Assembly: GCF_027594785.1 (NCBI RefSeq)
Contig: NZ_CP075584.1
Location: 434,001-498,000, forward strand
DNA: 64,000 nt
Reading direction: 5' to 3'
Source: Cryobacterium breve
GTDB taxonomy: Bacteria > Actinomycetota > Actinomycetes > Actinomycetales > Microbacteriaceae
Part shown: in pieces, positions 18,168-27,560 of the stretch
Layout: each line of letters starts with the position of its first letter
Numbering within the stretch: the first letter of the stretch is position 1
Notes under the pieces: generated by a model
Seen by the model: the letters and a program-made list of their open reading frames with translations, nothing else
Database searches by the model: none
Told to the model about the DNA's origin: nothing
Made by a program: the position numbers and the translations under genes

Positions 18168-19189
18168 GAGCGCGCCTCGAGCGGCTCGTGGGCGTCGCGG
18201 ACGCAGAGAAGCCGGTCGAGCACGGCGTCTCTGAGCGCCTGCGGGGCGTGCACGAACACCTCCGGCCCGAATCCTGCGAGCTCGTCGGCGAGGATGTTCA
18301 GGTCGGTGTAGTGCAGGACGAGCGCCGCGGTCGGCTGGGCGCCGGAGGCATCGGCTGCCCGCTTGCCGAGGCGGACGGCGGCATCGCTGCCCGGGAGGAC
18401 CTCGATCTCTGCGACGTTGGCCGTGAAGAGGGCGTCGAGTTCGGCGAGGGCGGTCTGGCCCGCGTCCGGCCCGGATTCGGGGGCGACGAGGTCGGGGACG
18501 ACCGTGACCGGTCCGACGATGCGGGACAGCAGGAACGTGCGGGTGGCCCCGGCGTCGAGGTCGGTCCCGAACAGATGCCAGCGGCTTTCGTGCTGGACGA
18601 CCGCGCGCGGCGCCACCTTCCGGCGTCGCGGGGCGGCCTCGCCGGGCTTGAGGTAGAGGAAGGAGACGACGTGCCCACGGTCCATGGCCTTGCTGAGCGG
18701 TTCGAATGAGGCCTCTCGGACCCGGAGGGTCGGGGCGTATCCGAGGACGGGGTCGCCGTCCGCTCCGCCGAGCGCGTTGAGCTTGGTCAGGGCGCGCCGG
18801 GACTCGGCGGACAGCGAGCCCTCTTTCCAGACCGTCGCGGCGAGTTTGAGCAGCATCAGTTCGTCGCCGGAGAATGATACGTCCGTCGGGAGTTCGTAGA
18901 GGCCCTTGGGGATCCGGTAGCGCAGGTTGCGGTTGTTGCCGGGATCCTCGGGCTGCTCGACGGTCTCGAGCGGGATCCCGAGTTCGCGGATGTCGTCCTT
19001 GTCCCGCTCGAACTGCCGCTCCAGGCTCGCATTGTCGCCACTGTGCACGTAACGCTGCCGGTAGCCCTGGACGGTCGAGAGAATGTCGGCCTTCGTCAGG
19101 CCGTTTTCCGTCGCTATCAGTGCCAGCACGAGGCTGAACAGGCGTTCTTCAACCGTGACGCGGTTGATCGGTTCGGGGGTGGTCGACAC
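18164..19189 (-). CDS. pafB: WYL-domain transcription regulator PafB
   Basis: 341 residues. The N-terminal helix-turn-helix region starts R-V-T-V-E-E-R-L-F-S-L-V-L-A-L and includes G-L-T-K-A-D-I-L. The WYL segment follows (P-R-A-V-V-Q-H-E-S-R-W-H-L-F-G), then a WCX end. It is the first regulator of a seven-gene minus-strand operon running to lnt. Partner PafC overlaps by four bases. The upstream neighbour is a DUF222-HNH gene that looks inserted. Confidence 0.93.
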   Translation of the reverse strand: MSTTPEPINRVTVEERLFSLVLALIATENGLTKADILSTVQGYRQRYVHSGDNASLERQFERDKDDIRELGIPLETVEQPEDPGNNRNLRYRIPKGLYELPTDVSFSGDELMLLKLAATVWKEGSLSAESRRALTKLNALGGADGDPVLGYAPTLRVREASFEPLSKAMDRGHVVSFLYLKPGEAAPRRRKVAPRAVVQHESRWHLFGTDLDAGATRTFLLSRIVGPVTVVPDLVAPESGPDAGQTALAELDALFTANVAEIEVLPGSDAAVRLGKRAADASGAQPTAALVLHYTDLNILADELAGFGPEVFVHAPQALRDAVLDRLLCVRDAHEPLEARS

Positions 19190-19270
19190 GCTGTGAGTCT
19201 AACCGAGCCCCGGTAGCCCGCCCGTGTCGAGCAGTGAGAAGCGGATGCGACACGGTGCCCGGGTCCCTGT

Positions 19271-20992
19271 TCAGTCGCGGCTGGGTGGTCCGGTGAGGAC
19301 CTGGTGGGCGCGGTGCCGGTTCGGTGGCCGCCACAGTCGCTGCGGGTCGATGAGCCCGGGAGCTCGGACCTGTGGTGAGCCGTTCACCATGCGGATCTCC
19401 CACCCGGAGGTATCAATCGTGTGGTGATGGAACCAACAGAGCAGGACACCGTTGTCGACCGTGGTGGGCCCGTTCTGCGCCCACGGCTTCACGTGGTGCA
19501 CTTCGGCCCAGTGTGCGGGTGCTTTGCAGCCGGGGATGATGCAGCCGCCGTCGCGGGCGGTGATCGCCCGGCGCTGCGCCCGGTTGAAGTACCGTCGCTC
19601 CGGTCCGAGTTTGAGGACCTGGTTGTTCTCCCCGAACAACACCCCTTGGAAGCCGCCGTCACAGATCCGCTGATGCACCGTCTTCAAAGACACCGGGGCT
19701 TCGACGCCGTCGATCCACCCGACGCCGACCCCGGAGGCGAGGTCGGCGGCGTTCACGTGCACCATCACGGTCGGGGCTGACCCGCCCATCGACGGGGTGT
19801 CTTCGTCCCGGGCGGCGTGCTCGAACAAGGCCCGAAGGATGTCTGCACGTTTCTCCCCGCCGGTACGGGTATCCGCACGGCGCTCCCGCAGCTCGGCCTC
19901 GATCACATCCAGCTCTGGGCCCGTACCAGCCTCGCCAGAGGTCTCGGCGCCGGGGATCAGCTGCCCGGAGTCCATCAGGGCTTGCTCCTCCTCGGTGGGG
20001 AACGCGGGCCGGGCGTGGAAGCTGAGGAACGCGTCGAAGAGGGTGTTCATCATCCCGTAGAGCTCCGGCGTCACCCCACCCTTCACCGGGTACAGGCCGT
20101 TCTTCAATTGGCCGAAGCCGATGTTCGACTTCGCCTCGAACAGATCCTCCTGGGGCAGGACCCCGTCGGGGTCGAGGATGGCTTGCCATTGGAGCACCAT
20201 GCCGCGGATCAGGTCTGCGGCCGCGGGCACCCCGGCGCCGGCGAGGATCTCGGTCTCGGGCGTGATCCACCCGGCCGCCGTGGCGACCAGGGCACGCTCG
20301 GCGACCTCCACCTCCGCCGGGACCGCCCGGTGACTGACCGACCCGAGCCCCGTGGTGATCAGCTCGGCCGCTTCCACCCCGATATCCCCCGCCGCCAGCG
20401 CGGCGCCCACGACCGGGAACAACGGCGGCAACACCGCCAGGCCCGCCCGGCGGGGCAACACCGCATCCCCGAGCTTGATGCGCCGCTTGACCTCCCGGGC
20501 AGACACCCGCGTCACCCGCGTCAGTACATCCCACGGGCCCCGGCACCCCATCCGCCACGCCAGACCCTCCCGGCCCAGCACCCGCGCCCGCCGGTCCACA
20601 TCGGTTGCGGTGGTCACCCGGGCCGCATCCACCGACCGCCCAATGGCCTCGACCTCTTTCAGCGCAGTGACCGCTTCCGCATCGCTGAGCAGCCCGACCG
20701 GGATCGCGGCTAGAACGTCCGCGAGAGCCGCCTGGATCTCGGCGAGCCGGGCGACAGCATCCGCATGCACCGACGGCACCGACCCGGCCAGCCCGACAGC
20801 ACCCTCGAATCCTTCTGCGACCGCAACGGGATGCGCCGACTCGACTTGCCCGTCCGAGGAGTTGACCGACGATTCAGCCGACGATTCAGCCGACGATTCG
20901 GTGGAGGCGAGCCCCACCGGTGTGGGCTGATCCCCCGAGGCCAGATCGTCTGCCTGTGGGGGGTGTGACTGGGGATCCGTAGCTCCTGCCAT
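19271..20992 (-). CDS. DUF222/HNH endonuclease-signature (13E12-type) protein
   Basis: 573 residues. Residues about 65-330 are the helical DUF222 region (A-R-V-T-T-A-T-D-V-D-R-R-A-R and following). The C-terminal HNH nuclease motif reads C-I-I-P-G-C ... W-A-E-V-H-H-V-K-P-W ... N-G-V-L-L-C-W-F-H-H-H. The N-terminal ~60 residues are Ser/Glu-rich and encoded partly by a 12-bp repeat. These proteins occur in many near-identical copies in actinobacterial genomes and look mobile; cleavage has not been shown for most. It interrupts an otherwise housekeeping series (FKBP, trmI on one side, pafBC on the other). Confidence 0.9.
   Translation of the reverse strand: MAGATDPQSHPPQADDLASGDQPTPVGLASTESSAESSAESSVNSSDGQVESAHPVAVAEGFEGAVGLAGSVPSVHADAVARLAEIQAALADVLAAIPVGLLSDAEAVTALKEVEAIGRSVDAARVTTATDVDRRARVLGREGLAWRMGCRGPWDVLTRVTRVSAREVKRRIKLGDAVLPRRAGLAVLPPLFPVVGAALAAGDIGVEAAELITTGLGSVSHRAVPAEVEVAERALVATAAGWITPETEILAGAGVPAAADLIRGMVLQWQAILDPDGVLPQEDLFEAKSNIGFGQLKNGLYPVKGGVTPELYGMMNTLFDAFLSFHARPAFPTEEEQALMDSGQLIPGAETSGEAGTGPELDVIEAELRERRADTRTGGEKRADILRALFEHAARDEDTPSMGGSAPTVMVHVNAADLASGVGVGWIDGVEAPVSLKTVHQRICDGGFQGVLFGENNQVLKLGPERRYFNRAQRRAITARDGGCIIPGCKAPAHWAEVHHVKPWAQNGPTTVDNGVLLCWFHHHTIDTSGWEIRMVNGSPQVRAPGLIDPQRLWRPPNRHRAHQVLTGPPSRD
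20867..20900. repeat. 12-bp tandem repeat, nearly three copies
   Basis: CGACGATTCAGC is repeated at 20867 and 20879, with a third partial copy from 20891. On the minus strand it encodes the E-S-S-A units near the N-terminus of the DUF222 protein. Copy number may vary between strains. Confidence 0.75.
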
Positions 20993-21096
20993 ACCCCGAT
21001 TCTACCCCAAATCGAACACGAATACGAGACTTACTCACCTAATTTCTGAGTTTTTATCCTGATTTTCAGACGTTTGGCCGCATGCACGCCAGCACA

Positions 21097-21201
21097 CTGT
21101 GTGGCGAACTCAGGAGATCCGCCCGGGAGAGCAACACCGGCCCGCGGACCAGTGCGGCCGATCCCACCCGGCAGCACGGATCTCCTGAATTCGACACACT
21201 C
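21097..21201. repeat. Long inverted repeat upstream of the DUF222-HNH gene
   Basis: CGAACTCAGGAGATCCG (21105-21121) and CGGATCTCCTGAATTCG (21177-21193) are inverted with one mismatch in 17. The pairing continues outward through GTGTG/CACAC with a one-base slip. The 55-base interior is GC-rich and has no gene. It fills most of the 369-base gap 20993-21361, in which I see no gene. Confidence 0.65.
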
Positions 21202-21306
21202 ACGAGCCCAGACGCGCCCGCATTGTCCTGGCCCGAGGTTCGTGGGGCATGCGTGCAGACACGGCCGATCCGGCGAAAGTACGGGACAGTCCCCGGAAAA
21301 CAAGCA

Positions 21307-21336
21307 TCACCCCCCGTTGTCGTGAACGGAGGGTGA
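21307..21336 (-). terminator. Terminator of the FKBP gene
   Basis: TCACCCCCCGTT and AACGGAGGGTGA form a 12-base stem with one mismatch around GTCGTG, 25 bases past the FKBP stop. On the minus strand it is followed by TGCTTGTTTT. It would separate FKBP transcripts from the DUF222 gene. Confidence 0.75.
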
Positions 21337-21361
21337 CGCGTGAGGTTGCGGAGCGGGCTGG

Positions 21362-22331
21362 CTAGCCGATGCCGAGGATGTCGATGACGAAGACGAGGGT
21401 GGAGCCGGCGGGGATGGTTCCCTGCACTGCGTCCCCGTAGCCCTTGGCGGGCGGGACGACGGTGAGGACCTGCGAACCGACGGTCTGGCCGATGATCGCC
21501 GTCGCGAAACCGGGGACGACGCCGCCCTGGGTCTTCGAGCCGTCGACGGCGAGCAGCTGTGCCGGTGCGCCCTTGGTCCAGCTGGAGTCGAAGACCTTCT
21601 TCTCGGCCCAGAGGACACCGGTGTAGTGCACGGTGACCGTGTCGCCCTCCTTGACGGTGTCGCCGGTGCCCTTCTTCAGGACGGCGACCTGGAGGTCAGC
21701 CGGCGGTGTGCCGCCCGGGATGGTGATGCCCGGGGTGCCGTTGGCGTCGAGCACGACGGCGGGAAGGCCGTTGACCGGGGCCTGATCGGCACCGTTCGCC
21801 CGGAGCAGGTAGGTCTTGACAACGTCGATCACGAAGACCAGCGAGTCGGTCGCGGCGATCCCGAGGGTGGAGTTGCCGCCCTGCGGTCCGAAAGCGTCAT
21901 CCGGGGAGACGACGACGGCGATGCGCGAGCCTGCCTGCGCGCACGCGAGTCCGTCGGTGATGCCCTTGATGGTCTGGTCGTTGAGAGTGAGCACGTTGGC
22001 GCTCGTGCTGTCGTACTTGCTGACCTGGATCGGCGAGCCCGTCGTCCCGTTGTAGACGTTGAGTTCGATCTTCGCCTGCTGGCCGGTCACGAGCTTGTCG
22101 CCGGAGCCGGGGACGATGACCCGGCCCTGGGTTGCCCCGGTCATGAGCGGGGTGGGGAAGTCGACCTTCGGGACTGCGCCGAGGTTGTCGCTGACCGTGA
22201 CGAGCTTCGAGGCGGCGCCATCGCTGATGGGTGCGACGCAGGCTCGACGCGGCATCCGCACTGCTGCTGCACCCGGTGAGGGCGGCAAGCAGAAGGCTGG
22301 CAGTCGCAATGAGGGCAGAAGCTCTACGCAC
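21362..22331 (-). CDS. FKBP-type peptidyl-prolyl isomerase lipoprotein, frameshifted
   Basis: 322 residues after correction. The signal peptide with lipobox L-T-G-C predicts attachment to the outer face of the membrane. Two FKBP-like modules follow: a degenerate one (residues about 60-185) and a complete C-terminal one (residues about 210-320). The latter has V-T-V-H-Y-T-G-V-L, F-D-S-S-W and G-S-T-L-V-F-V-I-D-I-L. It likely assists folding of exported proteins. The break is at 22241-22242 (plus CAGGCTC for CAGCTC), which joins A-A-S-S to C-V-A-P-I-S-D-G. GTG 22331 starts the signal peptide. Confidence 0.9.
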
Positions 22332-22417
22332 AGGATCTCATTTCAGTGTGGGACGTTCAGCGTGCGGCGCCCTCGGGGCGCCCACAGTCGGGAGGCCGAA
22401 CACGGCCGGAGCCTATC

Positions 22418-23566
22418 CTAACCGGCGTCGGCTGCGGTATCGGTCGTGGTGTCGGTCTCGGTGTCGGTGGGCGTCTCGGTGGTTCCGGGCTCGTCCAATT
22501 GCGTGGCGACGACGGCCGGCCCTCGCCCGTCGAGGCCCCGGGCCTTGGAGGTGGCCGCGCCGGCCTCCGCGATCCGGACCCGCTTGCGCATGACCTTCCC
22601 GCTCACGCTGCGTTCCCCGAGTGCGCCGGGGGTCCAGGCCTCGACATCCGCATCCGAGAAGTCGGTCTTCGAGGGCCTGCGCTTGAGCTCGGGCAGGATC
22701 GTGTCGGGTGCGAGACGCCGGGCCGTGATGAGGAACCCGGTGTGCCCGATCATGCGGTGGTCAGGGCGGACCGCAAGTCCTTCGACGTGCCAGCCGCGCA
22801 CCATGGTCTCGTTCGAATCCGGGTTCGTGTAGAAGCCGGTTCCGCGGATGGCCTCGGCCACCCGGGAGAGCTGGGTCACGGTCGCGACGTAGCAGAGCAG
22901 GACGCCGCCGGGCTTGAGTGCGGCGGAGACGGCCTCGAGGCATTCCCAGGGGGCGAGCATGTCGAGCACGACCCGGTCGGCCGTCTGGTCCGGGACCGCC
23001 GACGGCAGGGCGTCCGCAAGGTCACCGAGGGTGATCGTCCAGTTCGACGGGTCGGCGCCGAGGAACGTCGCGACGTTGTCCCTCGCGACGTCGGCGAACT
23101 CGGCGCGGCGTTCGAAGGAGGCCAGGTGCCCGGCCGGCCCGATCGCGCGAAGCAGCCAGAGCGACAGGGCTCCGGAGCCCACCCCGGCCTCGACGACCGT
23201 CGCGCCGGGGAAGATGTCGGCCTGGGCCAGGATCTGGGCTGCGTCCTTGGGGTAGATGATCGCAGCGCCCCGCGGCATCGACATCACGAAGTCGTTGAGC
23301 AGCGGGCGCAGCGCGAGGTGCTCGACCCCGACGTTGTTCACGACGACGGATGCATCGGGCAGGCCGATGATGTCGTCGTGCGCGAGGATTCCCCTGTGGG
23401 TGTGGAAGACCTTGCCCGGCTCGAGCGTAATCGTGTTGAGCTTGTTCTTGGGGCCGGTCAGCTGCACACGGTCACCGACCCGGAAGGGCCCGCTGCTCTG
23501 GATGACCTGGGTGTACTCGCCGTTCGGGGTGGTGCCGGTGTCGCTCATGTTGTCGGTGTCGCTCAT
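22418..23566 (-). CDS. trmI: tRNA (adenine-58-N1)-methyltransferase
   Basis: 382 residues. An N-terminal beta barrel (R-V-Q-L-T-G-P-K-N-K) is followed by a class I methyltransferase fold with V-V-E-A-G-V-G-S-G-A-L-S (SAM loop) and R-V-V-L-D-M-L-A-P-W (active-site loop). TrmI makes m1A58 in the T loop. The C-terminus is extended by about 70 residues rich in Thr/Asp. The first codons (M-S-D-T-D-N-M-S-D-T-G) are themselves repeated, so an internal ATG is possible. ATGA overlap with the HAD gene upstream shows coupling. Confidence 0.92.
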   Translation of the reverse strand: MSDTDNMSDTGTTPNGEYTQVIQSSGPFRVGDRVQLTGPKNKLNTITLEPGKVFHTHRGILAHDDIIGLPDASVVVNNVGVEHLALRPLLNDFVMSMPRGAAIIYPKDAAQILAQADIFPGATVVEAGVGSGALSLWLLRAIGPAGHLASFERRAEFADVARDNVATFLGADPSNWTITLGDLADALPSAVPDQTADRVVLDMLAPWECLEAVSAALKPGGVLLCYVATVTQLSRVAEAIRGTGFYTNPDSNETMVRGWHVEGLAVRPDHRMIGHTGFLITARRLAPDTILPELKRRPSKTDFSDADVEAWTPGALGERSVSGKVMRKRVRIAEAGAATSKARGLDGRGPAVVATQLDEPGTTETPTDTETDTTTDTAADAG

Positions 23567-24312
23567 GCGTGGGTGTCGTCCTCGATCGGATGCGGGCCGG
23601 AACCGGGCCGCGCGGGTACCTCGGCGGCATCCGCGCGCCGCTCGGCAAAGACAGTGTGGACGCCGGCCAGCGTGCGTCCGTGCAGGGTCGGCCACAGTTC
23701 GTACCGGGCGCTGGCCTCGATCTCGACCATGTGCGGAACCGCGATGACGACGGCGCCGGAGGCGACGGCCGCCGCAATGCCGGGAAGGGAGTCTTCGACG
23801 GCGACGCAGTCTGCGGGGGCGACACCGAGCAACCGGGCGGCGGACAGGTAGGCCTCGGGGTGCGGCTTGCTCTGGACGACCATGTCCCCGGCGACGATCG
23901 CGTCGAACGCTGCGAATCCGACCTGGTCGGACACCTGCTGCGCCATCCGGTGTTCTGACATGGTCACGAGGGCCATCGGGATGCCCGCGGCCTTGACCTC
24001 CGTCATCAGTTCGAGCGCTCCGGGACGCCATGGCGCCCCGAATTCGCCGAGGAGACCCTGCACCCGGGTGGTCAGTCGGTCGACGATCGCTTCGGCGTCG
24101 AGGCGGACCCCGCGGTCCTGAAGTATGGACGCGGAGTTCAGCAGGCCACTGCCGACCAGGAGCATGCAATCGCTGTGCGTCCAGACCCCGCCGAAGCTTT
24201 CGACGAGCTCGGTTTCGGCGCGCATCCAGTACGGTTCCGAGTCGACGATCGTGCCGTCCATATCCCACAGCACGGCCGCGGGCAGGGGCGAATTCAGACG
24301 GAACGGGTTCAC
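23563..24312 (-). CDS. HAD-superfamily hydrolase (phosphoglycolate phosphatase/beta-PGM type)
   Basis: 249 residues from GTG 24312. Motif I is W-D-M-D-G-T-I-V-D-S-E, motif II is L-V-T-M-S-E, motif III K-P-H-P-E-A-Y and motif IV V-A-V-E-D-S-L-P-G-I. A helical cap lies between motifs I and II (subfamily IA). It probably dephosphorylates a small sugar phosphate; substrate not known. It is divergent from the PAC2 gene and overlaps trmI by four bases. Confidence 0.9.
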   Translation of the reverse strand: MNPFRLNSPLPAAVLWDMDGTIVDSEPYWMRAETELVESFGGVWTHSDCMLLVGSGLLNSASILQDRGVRLDAEAIVDRLTTRVQGLLGEFGAPWRPGALELMTEVKAAGIPMALVTMSEHRMAQQVSDQVGFAAFDAIVAGDMVVQSKPHPEAYLSAARLLGVAPADCVAVEDSLPGIAAAVASGAVVIAVPHMVEIEASARYELWPTLHGRTLAGVHTVFAERRADAAEVPARPGSGPHPIEDDTHA

Positions 24313-24393
24313 AGGGTCCAAGTGTAAGGGGCACCGCTTATCCTTGACTGACGGTGCTTTTCCGGGCGCCCCGGCAGATCGAGGTTTCACGCA

Positions 24394-25345
24394 GTGACAG
24401 ATGGCAATGGATTCCTGGGCGGACGCCTCCTCGTGGTGGCGTTCGCGGGCTGGAACGACGCGGGTGAGGCTGCGACCGGTGCCGTGGGCATCCTCAGGGA
24501 CCTCCTCGACGTGTCCTCGCTCTTCGAGGTGGACCCCGAGGTCTACTTCGACTACCAGTTCAACCGGCCGACGATCTCCACGGATGACGAGGGTCACCGC
24601 CAGCTCGAATGGCCCGGCGCGACCCTGTTCGGTCCAGCCGAACCCGGAGTAGTCGGCGAGCCTCTCGCCGATGACGCGCAGTTGCGCGTGAGCGGCAGCA
24701 ACGCGGGCAATATCTACCTGCTGCTGGGCACCGAGCCGAGCCGCAGCTGGAAGGGATTCACCGCTGAGGTGCTCGACGCCGCCCTCGCGGCGGACATCGG
24801 GGGAATCGTCTTCCTCGGCGCCATGCTCGCCGACGTTCCGCACACGCGCCCGATCTCCATCTTCGTCTCGAGCGAGAATCCCGAGGTGCGCAGCGAGCCT
24901 GCAGATCGAGCGCAGCAGCTACGAGGGTCCCGTCGGCATCCTGAGCGTGCTCTCGCACGCGGCCGAGCTCGTCGGCATCCCGACCCTCTCGATCTGGGCG
25001 TCGGTCCCCCACTACGTGCACAACGCGCCGTCGCCCAAGGCGATGCTCGCCCTGATCGACAAGCTCGAGGAGATCATCGACGTGGTGATCCCACGCGGCG
25101 ACCTCGTCACCGAAGCCGAGGAATGGCAGACCGGTATCGACACCCTCGCTGCGGACGACGAGGAGATGGCCGCGTACATCAACCAGCTCGAACAGGCCAG
25201 GGACACGGTCGACTCGCCGGAGGCGAGCGGCGAGGCGATCGCCCAGGAGTTCGAGAAGTACCTCCGCAAGCGCGGAGACGGCCGCGACGGCCAGGCCGGC
25301 CGCGCAGACGGTCGTCCAGGACCAGACGGGCCGCGTCAGCCGTAG
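24394..25345 (+). CDS. PAC2 family protein, frameshifted
   Basis: 316 residues after correction. The PAC2 fold begins L-L-V-V-A-F-A-G-W-N-D-A-G-E-A-A and continues through G-G-I-V-F-L-G-A-M-L-A-D-V-P-H-T-R-P. The second half has G-P-V-G-I-L-S-V-L and P-T-L-S-I-W-A-S-V-P-H-Y. The family resembles proteasome-assembly chaperone 2; its bacterial role is unknown. The break is at 24898-24899, where GAGCCTG should be GAGCTG (R-S-E-L-Q-I-E-R-S-S). GTG 24394 is the start. It faces mshC and neighbours it in related genomes. Confidence 0.88.
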
Positions 25346-25357
25346 CCCTTCGTCTGG

Positions 25358-26680
25358 CTAGAGCGCGATGCCCAGCAGGGCGTCGATGGCCAGGGCCACG
25401 AGCTCCGGCTCGGCCGCGCCGGCAACGGCTGCGGCGTCGAGGGTCCGCAGCGCTGCCGGGGTGTCGAGGTCGTTGACGAGCGCCGCCCGCAGCGTGACGA
25501 TGACCTCGTCAGCGCTTGCGATGGCATCCGTGTCGACATCAGCGAGTGTGCCATCGGCGTTCGCGGTCGTGTCTGCGGTGGCCCGACCGAAGGCGTTCGT
25601 CCACGCCTCGAGGCGCGCCTCTGCCGCGGTGAGCGAGTCAACCGTCCACTCCCAGTCGCTGCGATAGTGCTGAGCGAGCAAAGCCAGGCGGATGGCCCGG
25701 GGATCGGTGCCCCCGGCACGCAGCGCCGACACGAGCACGAGGTTGCCGAGCGACTTGCTCATCTTCTCGCCCAGGTAGGCGACCATGCCGGTGTGGCTGT
25801 ACACGCCGGCGAGCGGATGCCCGGAGAGGGCGGCCGCGTGGCCGCCGCTCATGTCGTGGTGCGGGAAGATCAGGTCTGAGCCGCCGCCCTGCACGGTGAA
25901 GTCCGTGCCGAGTTCCTTGAGCGCGATCACGGAACATTCGATGTGCCAGCCGGGTCGGCCGGCGCCGACGCGGGAGTCCCAGGCCGGTTCCCCCACCCGG
26001 GCGGCACGCCAGAGCAGCGGGTCGAGGGCGTCGCGCTTTCCCTCGCGGTCAGGATCGCCGCCACGCTCGGCGAAGAGGGTCAGCATCTGCTCGCGGTCGA
26101 GGTTGCTCTCGTCGCCGAGTCGCCAGGGTGCGACCCGTTCTGCGGCGGCGATGTCGAAGTAGATGTCGGAGCCTGCCGACTCTGCCGGGCCGTCGGTGTC
26201 GGAGAGCTCGGCGGCGTCGACGGCGACCGCGTAGGCGAGGCCGTCGTCCCAGAGCTGGGCGACCGCGTCGGCGACCTCCTCGATGACCTCGGTCACGGCG
26301 ACGTAGTTGTCCGGAGGGATGATGCCCAGGGCTTCCATATCGGTGCGGAACAGGTCGACCTGGGATGCTGCGAGGTCCCGCCAGTCGACACCGGTCGCCG
26401 TCGCCCGCTCCAGGAGCGGGTCGTCGACGTCCGTCACGTTCTGCGCGTAGTGCACGCGGTATCCGGCGTCGAGCCAGACCCGCTGGAGGGTGTCGAAGGC
26501 GAGGTAGGTGTTCGCATGCCCGATGTGCGTCGCGTCGTAGGGCGTGATCCCGCAGACGTAGAGCCGGGCGACGTCGACCGGTTCCGCGAGCACGAGAGCT
26601 TCCGTCGCCGTGTCGTACAGGCGCGGAGCTTCGGAGTTTCCGGGGAGGACGGGGATGTCGGGGTGTCGCCAGGCGCGCAT
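25358..26680 (-). CDS. mshC: Cysteine:GlcN-Ins ligase MshC (mycothiol biosynthesis)
   Basis: 440 residues. MshC joins cysteine to the amino-glucosyl-inositol precursor in the fourth step of mycothiol synthesis. It is a class I CysRS-like enzyme. Seen: Y-V-C-G-I-T-P-Y-D (zinc Cys), T-H-I-G-H-A-N-T-Y (HIGH), W-H-I-E-C-S-V-I (zinc Cys), F-P-H-H-D (His ligands) and E-K-M-S-K-S-L-G (KMSKS). The leader [10 protein letters not shown] is typical of MshC rather than CysRS. It begins ten bases after the uppP stop. Confidence 0.95.
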   Translation of the reverse strand: MRAWRHPDIPVLPGNSEAPRLYDTATEALVLAEPVDVARLYVCGITPYDATHIGHANTYLAFDTLQRVWLDAGYRVHYAQNVTDVDDPLLERATATGVDWRDLAASQVDLFRTDMEALGIIPPDNYVAVTEVIEEVADAVAQLWDDGLAYAVAVDAAELSDTDGPAESAGSDIYFDIAAAERVAPWRLGDESNLDREQMLTLFAERGGDPDREGKRDALDPLLWRAARVGEPAWDSRVGAGRPGWHIECSVIALKELGTDFTVQGGGSDLIFPHHDMSGGHAAALSGHPLAGVYSHTGMVAYLGEKMSKSLGNLVLVSALRAGGTDPRAIRLALLAQHYRSDWEWTVDSLTAAEARLEAWTNAFGRATADTTANADGTLADVDTDAIASADEVIVTLRAALVNDLDTPAALRTLDAAAVAGAAEPELVALAIDALLGIAL

Positions 26681-26690
26681 TCAGGGACCC

Positions 26691-27545
26691 CTATGCCGCG
26701 ATGGTGTTGGTCGCGAGCAAGGCCATCAGTGCGAAGCCGAGCACGATGCGGTAGATGACGAACGGCAGGAAGCTGCGCTTGGAGATGTAGTTCATGAAGA
26801 ATCCGATCACGAACAAGGCGACGATGAAGGCGACGACGGTGGCGACCACGGTCTCGGCCGGACCGAAGATTTCCGGGGTGCAGTTGGTGGCGCCTTCGAG
26901 GCACGGGTGCGCGATGGCCTTGTACATCTCGTAGAAGCCGCTGCCGAGCACGGCCGGGATGGCGAGCAGGAACGCGTAGCGGGCGGCGGCGCGGCGCTCG
27001 TAGCCCATGAACAGGCCGGCCGTGATCGTTCCGCCGGAGCGGGAGACGCCGGGGATCAGCGCGAGCGCCTGGGCGAAGCCGTAGATGACGCCGTGCGTGA
27101 CCGTGATGTCCTTCAGGCGGCGCCGGTGGGCCCCGACCGCATCGGCGACGCCGAGCAGCACGCCGAAGACGATGAGCACGGTCGCCGTGATCCACAGGTT
27201 GCGAAGGGTGGACTCGATCTGGTTCTGGAAGACCAGGCCGAGCACGACGATCGGGAGCGAACCGAAGATGATGAGCCAGCCCATCCGCGCGTCGGGATCG
27301 CTGCGCGGGATCTTGCCGAACAGGGCCTTGACCCAGTGCGTCACGATGCGCGAGATGTCCCGCCAGAAGAACAGCACGACGGCCGCCTCCGTGCCGATCT
27401 GGATGATCGCGGTGAACCGGGCGCCCGGGTCCCCGCCCATTCCGAGCAGTTCGCCGACGATGCGGATGTGGGCACTCGAGGACACCGGGAGAAACTCGGT
27501 GAGACCCTGCACGAGTCCCAGAATGATGGCGTTGAGGAAGTTCAC
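26691..27545 (-). CDS. uppP: Undecaprenyl-diphosphatase UppP
   Basis: 284 residues, about eight membrane helices. It recycles undecaprenyl diphosphate for cell-wall synthesis and can give bacitracin tolerance. Both signature stretches are visible: [13 protein letters not shown] near the N-terminus and [11 protein letters not shown] in the middle. It is transcribed before mshC and 15 bases after the M20 peptidase. Confidence 0.95.
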   Translation of the reverse strand: MNFLNAIILGLVQGLTEFLPVSSSAHIRIVGELLGMGGDPGARFTAIIQIGTEAAVVLFFWRDISRIVTHWVKALFGKIPRSDPDARMGWLIIFGSLPIVVLGLVFQNQIESTLRNLWITATVLIVFGVLLGVADAVGAHRRRLKDITVTHGVIYGFAQALALIPGVSRSGGTITAGLFMGYERRAAARYAFLLAIPAVLGSGFYEMYKAIAHPCLEGATNCTPEIFGPAETVVATVVAFIVALFVIGFFMNYISKRSFLPFVIYRIVLGFALMALLATNTIAA

Positions 27546-27560
27546 CGGTGGCTCGCTTTG

